5,588 nucleotides of DNA from Thermotogae bacterium (GTDB lineage: Bacteria > Thermotogota > Thermotogae > Petrotogales > Kosmotogaceae). The position numbers and the translations under genes are program-made. The stretch lies in assembly GCA_003643975.1 (NCBI GenBank), contig QNAR01000122.1, forward strand, positions 1-5,588. Reading direction: 5' to 3'. Positions 1-5,588 of this stretch are shown one piece after another (position 1 is the first letter of the stretch; each line of letters opens with the position of its first letter). The notes beneath the pieces were generated by a model that was not told where the DNA came from, made no database searches, and saw only the letters and a list, made by a program, of their open reading frames with translations.

Positions 1-54
1 AAGAGATCTACCCAAAGTTGCGGAGCCGCCGGCAACTGGTTGGGTAGATCGCTT
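1..54. repeat. Secondary fold-back: 1-15 repeats 157-171 directly and pairs with 40-54
   Basis: The first 15 bases are identical to 157-171. They therefore also form an inverted repeat with 40-54 inside the left arm (14 of 15 pairs, mismatch A4 against G51). Inside this stem a second short stem, AGTTGC (16-21) with GCAACT (32-37), can form. Read on the minus strand, the sequence copies 142-198, reaches GCAACTTTG, then switches back and copies the reverse complement of 157-171. The overlap at the switch point is the three bases 13-15 (CAA). Two successive strand switches are what template-switching artefacts look like. Confidence 0.85.
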
Positions 55-198
55 GTCCAAAGTCACCAGGTGAGCTCGGCCTCGTGCCTCAGACGATTTT
101 TATTAGCAGGTGGAAGCTGGGGGAAGCCGGGCCAAGATCAGCTGGTGACTTTGGACAAGAGATCTACCCAACCAGTTGCCGGCGGCTCCGCAACTTTG
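13..198. repeat. 57-bp imperfect inverted repeat at the left edge (arms 13-69 and 142-198)
   Basis: Positions 13-69 are the reverse complement of 142-198, with 56 of 57 positions pairing; the single mismatch is G51 against A160. The loop is 70-141. The right arm lies within the nozzle gene and encodes about residues 20-39, including part of the conserved N-terminal family motif, so it is genuine coding sequence. The left arm has no coding role. A natural hairpin this long and this perfect over a conserved coding stretch would be surprising. Its position at the edge of the sequence suggests a fold-back chimera from strand-displacement amplification or an assembly error at a contig end. The alternative, a natural structure holding the GTG start in its loop, is possible but less likely. 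Confidence 0.95.
68..74 (+). promoter_or_regulatory. Possible ribosome binding site for the nozzle gene
   Basis: AGGTGAG ends nine bases before the GTG at 84, an acceptable Shine-Dalgarno spacing. The first two bases of the motif fall inside the left arm of the inverted repeat, so if that arm is an artefact only GTGAG at 70-74 is certainly genuine. The true upstream sequence may differ. Confidence 0.4.
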
Positions 199-2474
199 TC
201 GTCAGTGAAACTGGTAAAATCTACCGGCGGCCCGGGTTTGTCCATCACACTGTGATTCCGCACTCTGATGTGAAGCTCGTTTCCTTTTACCGAAGAGAGG
301 ATACCTTCATTCTCGCATTCTGGCTGGATGGGATTGCTCCGGCTCAGACTCTTAAAGTTGATTGGTATAAAAAGGTCTCAGGGATTCTGACATATCAGGC
401 GACGTATGACCTTACAGAGTTCCATGCTGATGACTTTCTCCAAGACCGACCTTTAGCTGTTGATCTTGCACGGATATCTCATGTCCAGCTTGAAAACGAT
501 TTGATCCTGACTCATCCGAATATGCCCGACCCTTGGGATCTCCGTTATGATACAGTCGCAGCCCCCGGAGAGTTTGTTGCGGCAAACTTCTCCGAGAGTA
601 ATCGCTCCTGGTATTACGATGTGAATTATACTAAAGGGACGGGTGATCCTGTTGTGGATACCTGGCAAAAACTCACCCAGGTGGATCTCACGGATGGTGG
701 AGGAGATGCCGCGGGTGGTGCCGCTGGATGGACGGCCTATACTGGAAAGATCTTTACCGGGAAAAACCAAGGCAAGGGGCCTGACGGGACACCACCGCAG
801 ACATTCAAATATTTATCATGTGTGACATTCTCCTTTGAACGATTGGTTTGGGCTCGTGGTTCTTTTGTCCATGGTTCGGCTGGCGGGGACCCGGACGGCC
901 TTGGTATCCAGCTTAATGGTAATAATGATCAGTCTATTTTCACGATTGATCCATTTCAACTGATTGCCTCGGATCCGTTTATCTATCAGGCGTCCAGTGA
1001 CTTGGGCTATGAAGACTTTTACTGGCTGGCTTCCGGATCACTCCTCATGGGTGGGGCCAATAATGGTGCATGGGTTTTATCAAATGCCCAGGCTGGTGGT
1101 CTTGATGCAACCAATCCTCTGATGTATAAATCAACTTCTCATGGAGCCTTCTGGGTTCCCGGGAAAGTCGTGGGCGATGCCATGCTGTACTTCCAAAGGC
1201 CCGGGCGGCAACTCAATGAGTTCCTTTTCAATCAGGCAACGCAGAATTATGAAGCGACAAACTTGAGTGAATACTCTTCTCATATCTTTTTTGATTCACA
1301 ACCTCGGGGCATGGAACTTCAGCGGTCTCCTTTTAATATTGCCTGGATAGTCAGAGAGGATGGGGCTCTTGTCTCTTTCACCTATGACCGCTTGAGGGGG
1401 ATTGTGGCCTGGGCCCAGCATCCATTCGTAAAAAGCCTTGGAGAGCCCACTCAGTTTGAGGGTGGAGAGGTAAAGTCTCTTTGCATCTATTCTGATGGAC
1501 TCATTGATGCCCCGGTTGTTCACATTAAAAGAGAGAATTCTGATGGGGTGTACTATGCCTTAGAAGTGATGGCCGAATATACACCCGCAGATTCACAAGG
1601 GATCTTCTGCGATGCGTCTTTGCAAAAGCAATATGCCGGACCTTATCCTGTCACTGCTATCATTGAAGATTCAACGAACGGGCATGTGCTTCATATCTCA
1701 GGAACGCTCGCAGTGGGAGAAACGATTAAGTTTATAGACGCCCAGAGAGTAGACGATGGGGCACCTGCTAGTGATAAAGGAGACTATATTTACGGCACCT
1801 GGGAGATCATAGAGGTTGTAGCCACGAACGAATACCGGATGAAGAATGAACTCGGAGAGACCTATCGTGGTATCTGGGAGTTCTCTCCACCGGCTACAGA
1901 GAATGCGTATACCAATTACGGCTCTGCCAGAGTCGTCACAAAGCAACCTGATGTTCCAGGCGATTTCCTCCATCTTCGCGGTGTCTTTTGTGTCTCTCTT
2001 ATGGATGGGAATCCTCATCCTGTTTATGTCAGTCGTGACGGCGCCACCTTCTACAACAGTGACACGTTCGCTGAAGATTGGGATGGGGATGAAGCGTCTT
2101 TAACGCCGGACATGGAAAACAAGATCTGGTTCACACATTTAACAATAGGCCGTTCCTATGAATCATCATTCTCTCCTTTTATTCTGAAGAAACAGATTAA
2201 CAAGGGCAAGATCACAAAAATTGAACTGGAACTTTTTAGATCACTTGGTGGCAAGGTTGGAACAGCGAATGTCTCCCGGGACGATCAGCTGCAGTTTCTT
2301 AAACTTGTGGATATTACCTATCCCTCGAAGTTTGAAGAGTTTGAATTATATGACGGAACAATTAAGCCGAAGGTGGTAGGGGGGTATGGAGATGATCCTC
2401 TCTGGCTCGTCTTGGTTGATGAGGCCGTCCCGTTCAATATCATGAATGTAATATTCTTTTTGGAGGCCACATAA
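84..2474 (+). CDS. Phage tail nozzle protein, T7 gp12 / tail tubular protein B type
   Basis: This 796-residue protein is probably the distal tail nozzle of a podovirus, the hexameric beta-rich end of the tail tube through which DNA and ejection proteins leave; T7 gp12 is about 794 residues. The N-terminal signature runs through residues 12-51: a GE motif, an acidic stretch, then CRRLRNFVV and a G..YRRPGF ending. Residues 310-345 (WLASGSLLMGG..GAWVLS) and 355-400 (VGDAMLYFQRPGRQLNEF) fit the propeller-like core. Residues 415-446 carry the hallmark W.VREDGALVSFTYDR..GI.AW..H. Residues 680-727 match the usual C-terminal pattern (IGRSYESSFSP, then LFRSLGGKVGT). A Gly/Ala-rich linker lies at 205-215, and residues 517-620 look like an inserted beta domain. 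The GTG start is the best visible choice: it gives the expected short lead before the signature, and an in-frame TAG at 45 blocks further extension. Sequence upstream of about 70 is suspect. Family assignment is fairly sure; the closer phage group is unknown. Confidence 0.85.
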   Translation: MPQTIFISRWKLGEAGPRSAGDFGQEIYPTSCRRLRNFVVSETGKIYRRPGFVHHTVIPHSDVKLVSFYRREDTFILAFWLDGIAPAQTLKVDWYKKVSGILTYQATYDLTEFHADDFLQDRPLAVDLARISHVQLENDLILTHPNMPDPWDLRYDTVAAPGEFVAANFSESNRSWYYDVNYTKGTGDPVVDTWQKLTQVDLTDGGGDAAGGAAGWTAYTGKIFTGKNQGKGPDGTPPQTFKYLSCVTFSFERLVWARGSFVHGSAGGDPDGLGIQLNGNNDQSIFTIDPFQLIASDPFIYQASSDLGYEDFYWLASGSLLMGGANNGAWVLSNAQAGGLDATNPLMYKSTSHGAFWVPGKVVGDAMLYFQRPGRQLNEFLFNQATQNYEATNLSEYSSHIFFDSQPRGMELQRSPFNIAWIVREDGALVSFTYDRLRGIVAWAQHPFVKSLGEPTQFEGGEVKSLCIYSDGLIDAPVVHIKRENSDGVYYALEVMAEYTPADSQGIFCDASLQKQYAGPYPVTAIIEDSTNGHVLHISGTLAVGETIKFIDAQRVDDGAPASDKGDYIYGTWEIIEVVATNEYRMKNELGETYRGIWEFSPPATENAYTNYGSARVVTKQPDVPGDFLHLRGVFCVSLMDGNPHPVYVSRDGATFYNSDTFAEDWDGDEASLTPDMENKIWFTHLTIGRSYESSFSPFILKKQINKGKITKIELELFRSLGGKVGTANVSRDDQLQFLKLVDITYPSKFEEFELYDGTIKPKVVGGYGDDPLWLVLVDEAVPFNIMNVIFFLEAT
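2462..2466 (+). promoter_or_regulatory. Ribosome binding site for the gp14-like gene
   Basis: GGAGG sits seven bases before the ATG at 2474, inside the last codons of the nozzle gene. It decides the start: ATG overlaps the upstream TAA as TAATG, a layout typical of translational coupling. Confidence 0.85.
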
Positions 2475-2980
2475 TGCTATGGTTACTTCCTGCTTTAATT
2501 GGCGGCGCACTTCGTATTGGTGGAAATATTATTGGCAGGGCCAGACGGGCTGCTGCTGCTGAAGAAGCTATTGAAATTGGCCAACGGAATCTTCTCGAAG
2601 GACAGAACGCGGCAGCTATGAACGCCAACCAGACGATTCAGGATAATAATTATATCTTAAGTTTAAGTGGTGTCCGGAGTGATGTCGGCACAGCCAAGAT
2701 GATTGAAGATATGACGCACAACGCCAAAGCGGCTACCTTAAACAAGATGGGCCGGGATTTCAATGAGTGGTCAAACAACGTGAGAGAAGCTGACAAAACC
2801 GATGCAATTAATACTGCGTTCAATATAACTGGTGGAGTTTTCAGCACCATTGGCCAGCTTTATTACGACAATGAGCGATACATCGCAGGGCAGCAGCAGC
2901 AACGAGGGGGCCTCGTCCCGAAAGACTATCAAGACAACCTGAATTATTCTAAAAGCTCCTATAAGATAGAGGACGATTAA
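2474..2980 (+). CDS. Putative internal virion (ejection) protein, gp14-like
   Basis: A 168-residue protein directly after the nozzle gene, where T7 has gp14 (about 196 aa). In T7-like phages gp14 is part of the internal core and, after ejection, sits in the host outer membrane as the first part of the DNA-entry channel. Visible here are a hydrophobic, glycine-containing N-terminus (residues 1-20, MLWLLPALIGG...) followed at once by an Arg/Ala-rich helix (21-37), an Ala/Asn/Gln-rich helical middle (38-60), a segment SGVRSDVG (65-72) recalling the G.IRA..G stretch of T7 gp14, a second mildly hydrophobic stretch (110-131), and a Gln run at 140-143 before a polar acidic tail. No cysteine is present. 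The first segment is not a standard signal peptide: it lacks a charged n-region and a cleavage motif. The start is well supported by its GGAGG. The call rests on position, size and composition; an unrelated small virion protein is the alternative. Confidence 0.6.
   Translation: MLWLLPALIGGALRIGGNIIGRARRAAAAEEAIEIGQRNLLEGQNAAAMNANQTIQDNNYILSLSGVRSDVGTAKMIEDMTHNAKAATLNKMGRDFNEWSNNVREADKTDAINTAFNITGGVFSTIGQLYYDNERYIAGQQQQRGGLVPKDYQDNLNYSKSSYKIEDD
2968..2973 (+). promoter_or_regulatory. Ribosome binding site for the gp15-like gene
   Basis: AGAGGA ends eight bases before the ATG at 2982. It lies in the last codons of the previous gene, whose TAA (2978-2980) is separated from this start by one base. 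Confidence 0.8.
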
Positions 2981-2981
2981 G

Positions 2982-5243
2982 ATGGCAAAGATAGGGCAAT
3001 TATCACCAAGTTTCCAGCCTCGCAATCAGCAAGTCACTCGGGGGAATATTGATGTCAGCGGGTTGGCCAGAGGCTTAAGTAATGCATCTCAAAATATTGC
3101 AGGTGCTTTGCAGATCCGAGACAATTCGCGGTTACAGCGAGCTGCTGCTCAAGCCAGTGCGGCGTCCTGGGAGATGAAAAACTTCACCAATGCTTTTATC
3201 TTAAACCTTAATAACCCGGCAAAGATGATTGAGACTTTTGGCGGTGGAACATTAGAAACTGTAATGTCCGGCCTTGACCCCGACGCAGCTTTGTATGACA
3301 CGACTGTCGGGCAGACTGTTTACCGGCATATGGTGGATGCTGCAAAGCTCCAGATTGATGACCCGGATATGCAGGATGAGTTTTTTTACCAGCAGATGAT
3401 GTTGTGGGAAGAGATCGAGCCGGTATATCAAAACCAGGTTAATGCCTTTGTTCAGCAAGAAGCAGCCGCTCTTGAGTATTCAAATCTTCAAAGCGCTTGG
3501 GAGAATGGAGCCTCTACAAGTTCTGACGCGTATAATGAAAAGCAGCAGAAGATGTGGCTGGAAGGGCTCTATGGAACAGACCCTCAAGCCTCCTCTACGG
3601 CTAGAGACGAGGTAAAGTTAAACCATCAGAAAGCTGAAGAAACTGCTTTGAAGAATTACCTATATCAGCAGAATATCATTCCAGCTGTACTTGCCGGCAC
3701 CCCGATGGAAGCCGTCAGATATATAGCTACGGGGATTGATTTTACGAAAGTTGCAATGGAAGACACCTCTTATGACCTTGATGATAAAGCCATGAACCAG
3801 GTCATTGCTGGCGGGGTTCTTTTAAACACGACTGGATCTGTCTTGAGTGAAGAGGAAGATGCTGCGATTCTTGATCAGTGGATCACACGAGCCCAATCGG
3901 CGGCGGATCTTGTTGCCCTTGAGAAGGATAACCAGAGAACAGCAACAACCTCATCCATGTGGGAGCAGGTCTTTACTGTCTCTGAGAATGTTTACGGGGT
4001 TTCTCCTTCTCAACAGACCCAATCCGCTGAGAATCTGATTGCTGAGTATACCGGTCTTTTTGGAAAAGCAATGAGTGCCGTTCCTTCTGTGACTGCATGG
4101 CTTCCCGACGTACAGCCCGGGAAATATGATGATGACACTCTCCAGTCCATGATCGACCGGCTGCATATGATCGTAAAGAATGGAGGTTCTGACGTTCAAT
4201 CCTCTGGCCTTGGAATTAGTGCTGCAGAAGCTCTTTTAACCGAAGGGCAAATTGCAGGGCCTGCAGTTGTTGAGGGTGGCCTTTTCAATCTCTTTGTTTC
4301 CGGAGACCTTTCACGAGCAGATTACAAATCCTATCTTGGGAAGAACAGAACGCTGACGAGACAACCCGGGTTCGACACAATGGTCCAGCAATATAATTAT
4401 GCCACCAGCGCCAAGGGGCCATTAAGAGACCTGAGTGCAGAAGAGAAGGGAACCCTCAACACCCAACTGATTAGCTATCTTGAGACTGCTGGAAATAGAG
4501 CCCCATTGGAGCAGAACACAGATATCCAGATTATCCTCGATAATTATGTTGAAGACAAAGAGCTCCTTCAGGGTGCTATCAGTAAGACGAATGATGAGAA
4601 GTTCCGGTTTTTCCGGACAGCCTCTACTCGTTCAACAGCAAGCCCGATAGAAGTCAGCAATGCAATGAACGCTTTATATGAAGGCATCGAGGCTGGATCA
4701 ATGCTTGGCCTGACAAAGGAATATGCCCCGGAGCTTTCTGTGTATACGACTGAGGTCGGCAGGCGGTTCCAGCAGATATATGAATCGGTAGGGTTCCCCG
4801 ATCTCGATCTCTCCAGGCTTGAAATAGGGCCACGAGGAATACCCGAAGTCGTTGCTGCGGTAACAGATATTGGTGGCCGGGCCCTGATTGCATTCGCATT
4901 GAAACCAGAATATCAATCCGGAGCCAAGGTCTCGTCTGTCCGAGTGGCTGTTTACACCAATACGATGGCGAAGATTCCTATTGGAGTCCGTGACGCGGGT
5001 GAGCGATACGGCATGAACTTTGAACGGTATGAGGGTGCAGAAGATTTTATGGTGACAGCGACCGATTCCAATGGTGCTTCAACTTCATGGGCCAATGACC
5101 AAGGACAGTTTGACGAAGGCGCTGTTGAGTTCAAGATTATCGGGTTTACAGGGACTTTTGACCCAGCGACTGGCTCCCGGGTTCTTTATGATTTCAGTAT
5201 GGACCCTCACGCTGAAACAGCCAGGCAGCAAGGGATATTCTAA
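2982..5243 (+). CDS. Putative large internal virion (ejection) protein, gp15-like
   Basis: A 753-residue protein in the position and near the length of T7 gp15 (about 747 aa), which forms the middle part of the internal core and of the periplasmic channel after ejection. The N-terminus (1-25) is polar and Gln-rich. Residues 26-65 form an Ala/Gln/Ser-rich helical stretch (GLARGLSNASQNIAGAL, then RAAAQASAASWEMK). Residues 100-590 look almost wholly helical with few recognisable motifs. A TASPIEVSNAMNALYEGIEAG segment begins near 552 and is followed by a helix to about 604. The last 120 residues seem to change character, with beta-like stretches (VSSVRVAVYTN, AVEFKIIGFTGTF). There is no signal peptide, no clear membrane segment and no cysteine in the whole protein. 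I see no catalytic motif. The call is inferred from gene order, length and helical Ala/Gln-rich composition, and a profile search would be needed to confirm it. Confidence 0.62.
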   Translation: MAKIGQLSPSFQPRNQQVTRGNIDVSGLARGLSNASQNIAGALQIRDNSRLQRAAAQASAASWEMKNFTNAFILNLNNPAKMIETFGGGTLETVMSGLDPDAALYDTTVGQTVYRHMVDAAKLQIDDPDMQDEFFYQQMMLWEEIEPVYQNQVNAFVQQEAAALEYSNLQSAWENGASTSSDAYNEKQQKMWLEGLYGTDPQASSTARDEVKLNHQKAEETALKNYLYQQNIIPAVLAGTPMEAVRYIATGIDFTKVAMEDTSYDLDDKAMNQVIAGGVLLNTTGSVLSEEEDAAILDQWITRAQSAADLVALEKDNQRTATTSSMWEQVFTVSENVYGVSPSQQTQSAENLIAEYTGLFGKAMSAVPSVTAWLPDVQPGKYDDDTLQSMIDRLHMIVKNGGSDVQSSGLGISAAEALLTEGQIAGPAVVEGGLFNLFVSGDLSRADYKSYLGKNRTLTRQPGFDTMVQQYNYATSAKGPLRDLSAEEKGTLNTQLISYLETAGNRAPLEQNTDIQIILDNYVEDKELLQGAISKTNDEKFRFFRTASTRSTASPIEVSNAMNALYEGIEAGSMLGLTKEYAPELSVYTTEVGRRFQQIYESVGFPDLDLSRLEIGPRGIPEVVAAVTDIGGRALIAFALKPEYQSGAKVSSVRVAVYTNTMAKIPIGVRDAGERYGMNFERYEGAEDFMVTATDSNGASTSWANDQGQFDEGAVEFKIIGFTGTFDPATGSRVLYDFSMDPHAETARQQGIF
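5230..5234 (+). promoter_or_regulatory. Ribosome binding site for the gp16-like gene
   Basis: AAGGG ends eight bases before the ATG at 5243. The start again overlaps the upstream stop as TAATG, so re-initiation by the ribosome finishing the previous gene is likely. Confidence 0.7.
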
Positions 5244-5588
5244 TGAGTGATGCGACAGCACCCCGGCCCTTAGCAGAAACCTTTTCGTCTCTCTCTGCGG
5301 ATACGGCGTACCGTGCTTCACAAGAGAACCAGGTTCTTGGCGCTGCCCCCAGTGCCGGTTCTCCTGAGACTCCCGTGACATACCCTGATTATAACACCGG
5401 GTCTATTCGGGTTCAAAATGATGAGTACACCATGATGGAGCGGGCCTATCCTGGCCTCTCCGGCGGTCCTCAGATCATTAAAGAGAATAAGTCCTCCTCT
5501 GATCTGGTCGCTAGAAGTGTCATGACCCCGAATCTTGACCGAACCTTCAACCAGCTTGTTGAGCAAACAACCGCAACCGAATACATCC
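5243..5588 (+). CDS. Fourth virion gene, N-terminal part only; putative gp16-like internal virion protein
   Basis: An open frame of 115 codons starts at ATG (MSDATAPRPLAETF) and runs off the right edge with no stop. Its place after the gp15-like gene is that of T7 gp16, a very large internal core protein (about 1300 aa) that spans the inner membrane during DNA entry and carries a lytic transglycosylase domain near its N-terminus. The visible part is polar, rich in Ser, Thr, Pro and Ala over residues 1-50 (probably disordered), then YPDYNTGSIRVQNDEY, a GLSGGPQIIKE segment and a helix-like end. There is no cysteine, no signal peptide and no recognisable transglycosylase motif in this part. The reading frame is supported by its Shine-Dalgarno motif and by the TAATG overlap. 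Function is inferred from context only; a different virion or tail protein cannot be excluded from 115 residues. Confidence 0.65.
   Translation, partial: MSDATAPRPLAETFSSLSADTAYRASQENQVLGAAPSAGSPETPVTYPDYNTGSIRVQNDEYTMMERAYPGLSGGPQIIKENKSSSDLVARSVMTPNLDRTFNQLVEQTTATEYI

Noticed and set aside
13..198. Rho-independent terminator or hairpin telomere
   Set aside because: The stem is far longer and more perfect than a terminator, no U-run follows it, and the right arm is conserved coding sequence. A genome-end telomere within the tail module of a T7-like phage is unlikely.
40..255. Small + strand open frame over the left edge
   Set aside because: It runs through the fold-back artefact and overlaps the nozzle gene in another frame; no family resemblance and no convincing start signal.
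453..770. Minus-strand open frame of 105 codons inside the nozzle gene, as a possible antisense gene
   Set aside because: No ribosome binding site of note and no family resemblance; the + strand frame here is a recognised structural protein.
2889..2901. CAG-rich microrepeat (GCAGCAGCAGCAAC)
   Set aside because: It simply encodes a four-glutamine run in a Gln-rich protein and is too short to treat as a functional repeat.
4741..4764. Sequence TATACGACT followed by G-rich bases, recalling a T7-type phage promoter
   Set aside because: Only the first ten or so bases resemble the T7 consensus; the CACTATAGGG part is absent. It encodes ordinary residues (VYTTEVGRRF) in the middle of the gp15-like gene.
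5085..5566. Two overlapping minus-strand open frames near the right end (98 and 82 codons)
   Set aside because: They lie opposite well-supported + strand genes with proper Shine-Dalgarno motifs, have low-quality compositions and no recognisable family; likely shadows.

Overview
The window reads as part of the virion-structure region of a tailed bacteriophage with a T7/autographivirus-like podovirus plan. Four genes lie head to tail on the + strand with almost no intergenic space: a tail nozzle protein (T7 gp12 / tail tubular protein B type, 796 aa), a short Ala/Gln-rich protein (168 aa, in the place of T7 gp14), a large helical protein (753 aa, in the place of T7 gp15), and the first 115 codons of a fourth gene in the place of T7 gp16. 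Gene order and lengths follow the T7 late module (T7 gp12 about 794 aa, gp14 about 196 aa, gp15 about 747 aa). The nozzle call rests on sequence hallmarks. The three ejection-protein calls rest mostly on order, size and composition. Strong Shine-Dalgarno motifs and TAATG overlaps point to a bacterial host, but nothing identifies the host more closely. No integrase, tRNA, repressor or bacterial housekeeping gene is present.

Layout: positions 1-83 are non-coding and abnormal. Positions 13-69 are an almost perfect reverse complement of positions 142-198, which lie inside the nozzle gene, and positions 1-15 repeat positions 157-171 in direct orientation. This nested fold-back at the very edge of the sequence looks more like an amplification or assembly chimera than a natural element. 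Genuine phage sequence probably begins at about position 70. The nozzle gene runs 84-2474 (GTG start), the gp14-like gene 2474-2980, the gp15-like gene 2982-5243, and the gp16-like gene from 5243 past the right edge.

How the genes work together: in T7-like phages the nozzle closes the distal end of the tail below the portal and adaptor. The three following proteins form the internal core, are ejected through that nozzle, and build a trans-envelope channel for DNA entry. The tight spacing (4-base overlap, 1-base gap, 4-base overlap) suggests one message with translational coupling. No internal promoter or terminator was seen. The three candidate ejection proteins contain no cysteine in about 1036 visible residues, whereas the nozzle has five, which fits proteins that must unfold and refold during ejection. 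I see no evidence for a new defence or mobile system here. The points most worth a second look are the left-edge fold-back, the divergent ejection proteins, and the absence of a visible lytic transglycosylase motif at the start of the gp16-like protein.
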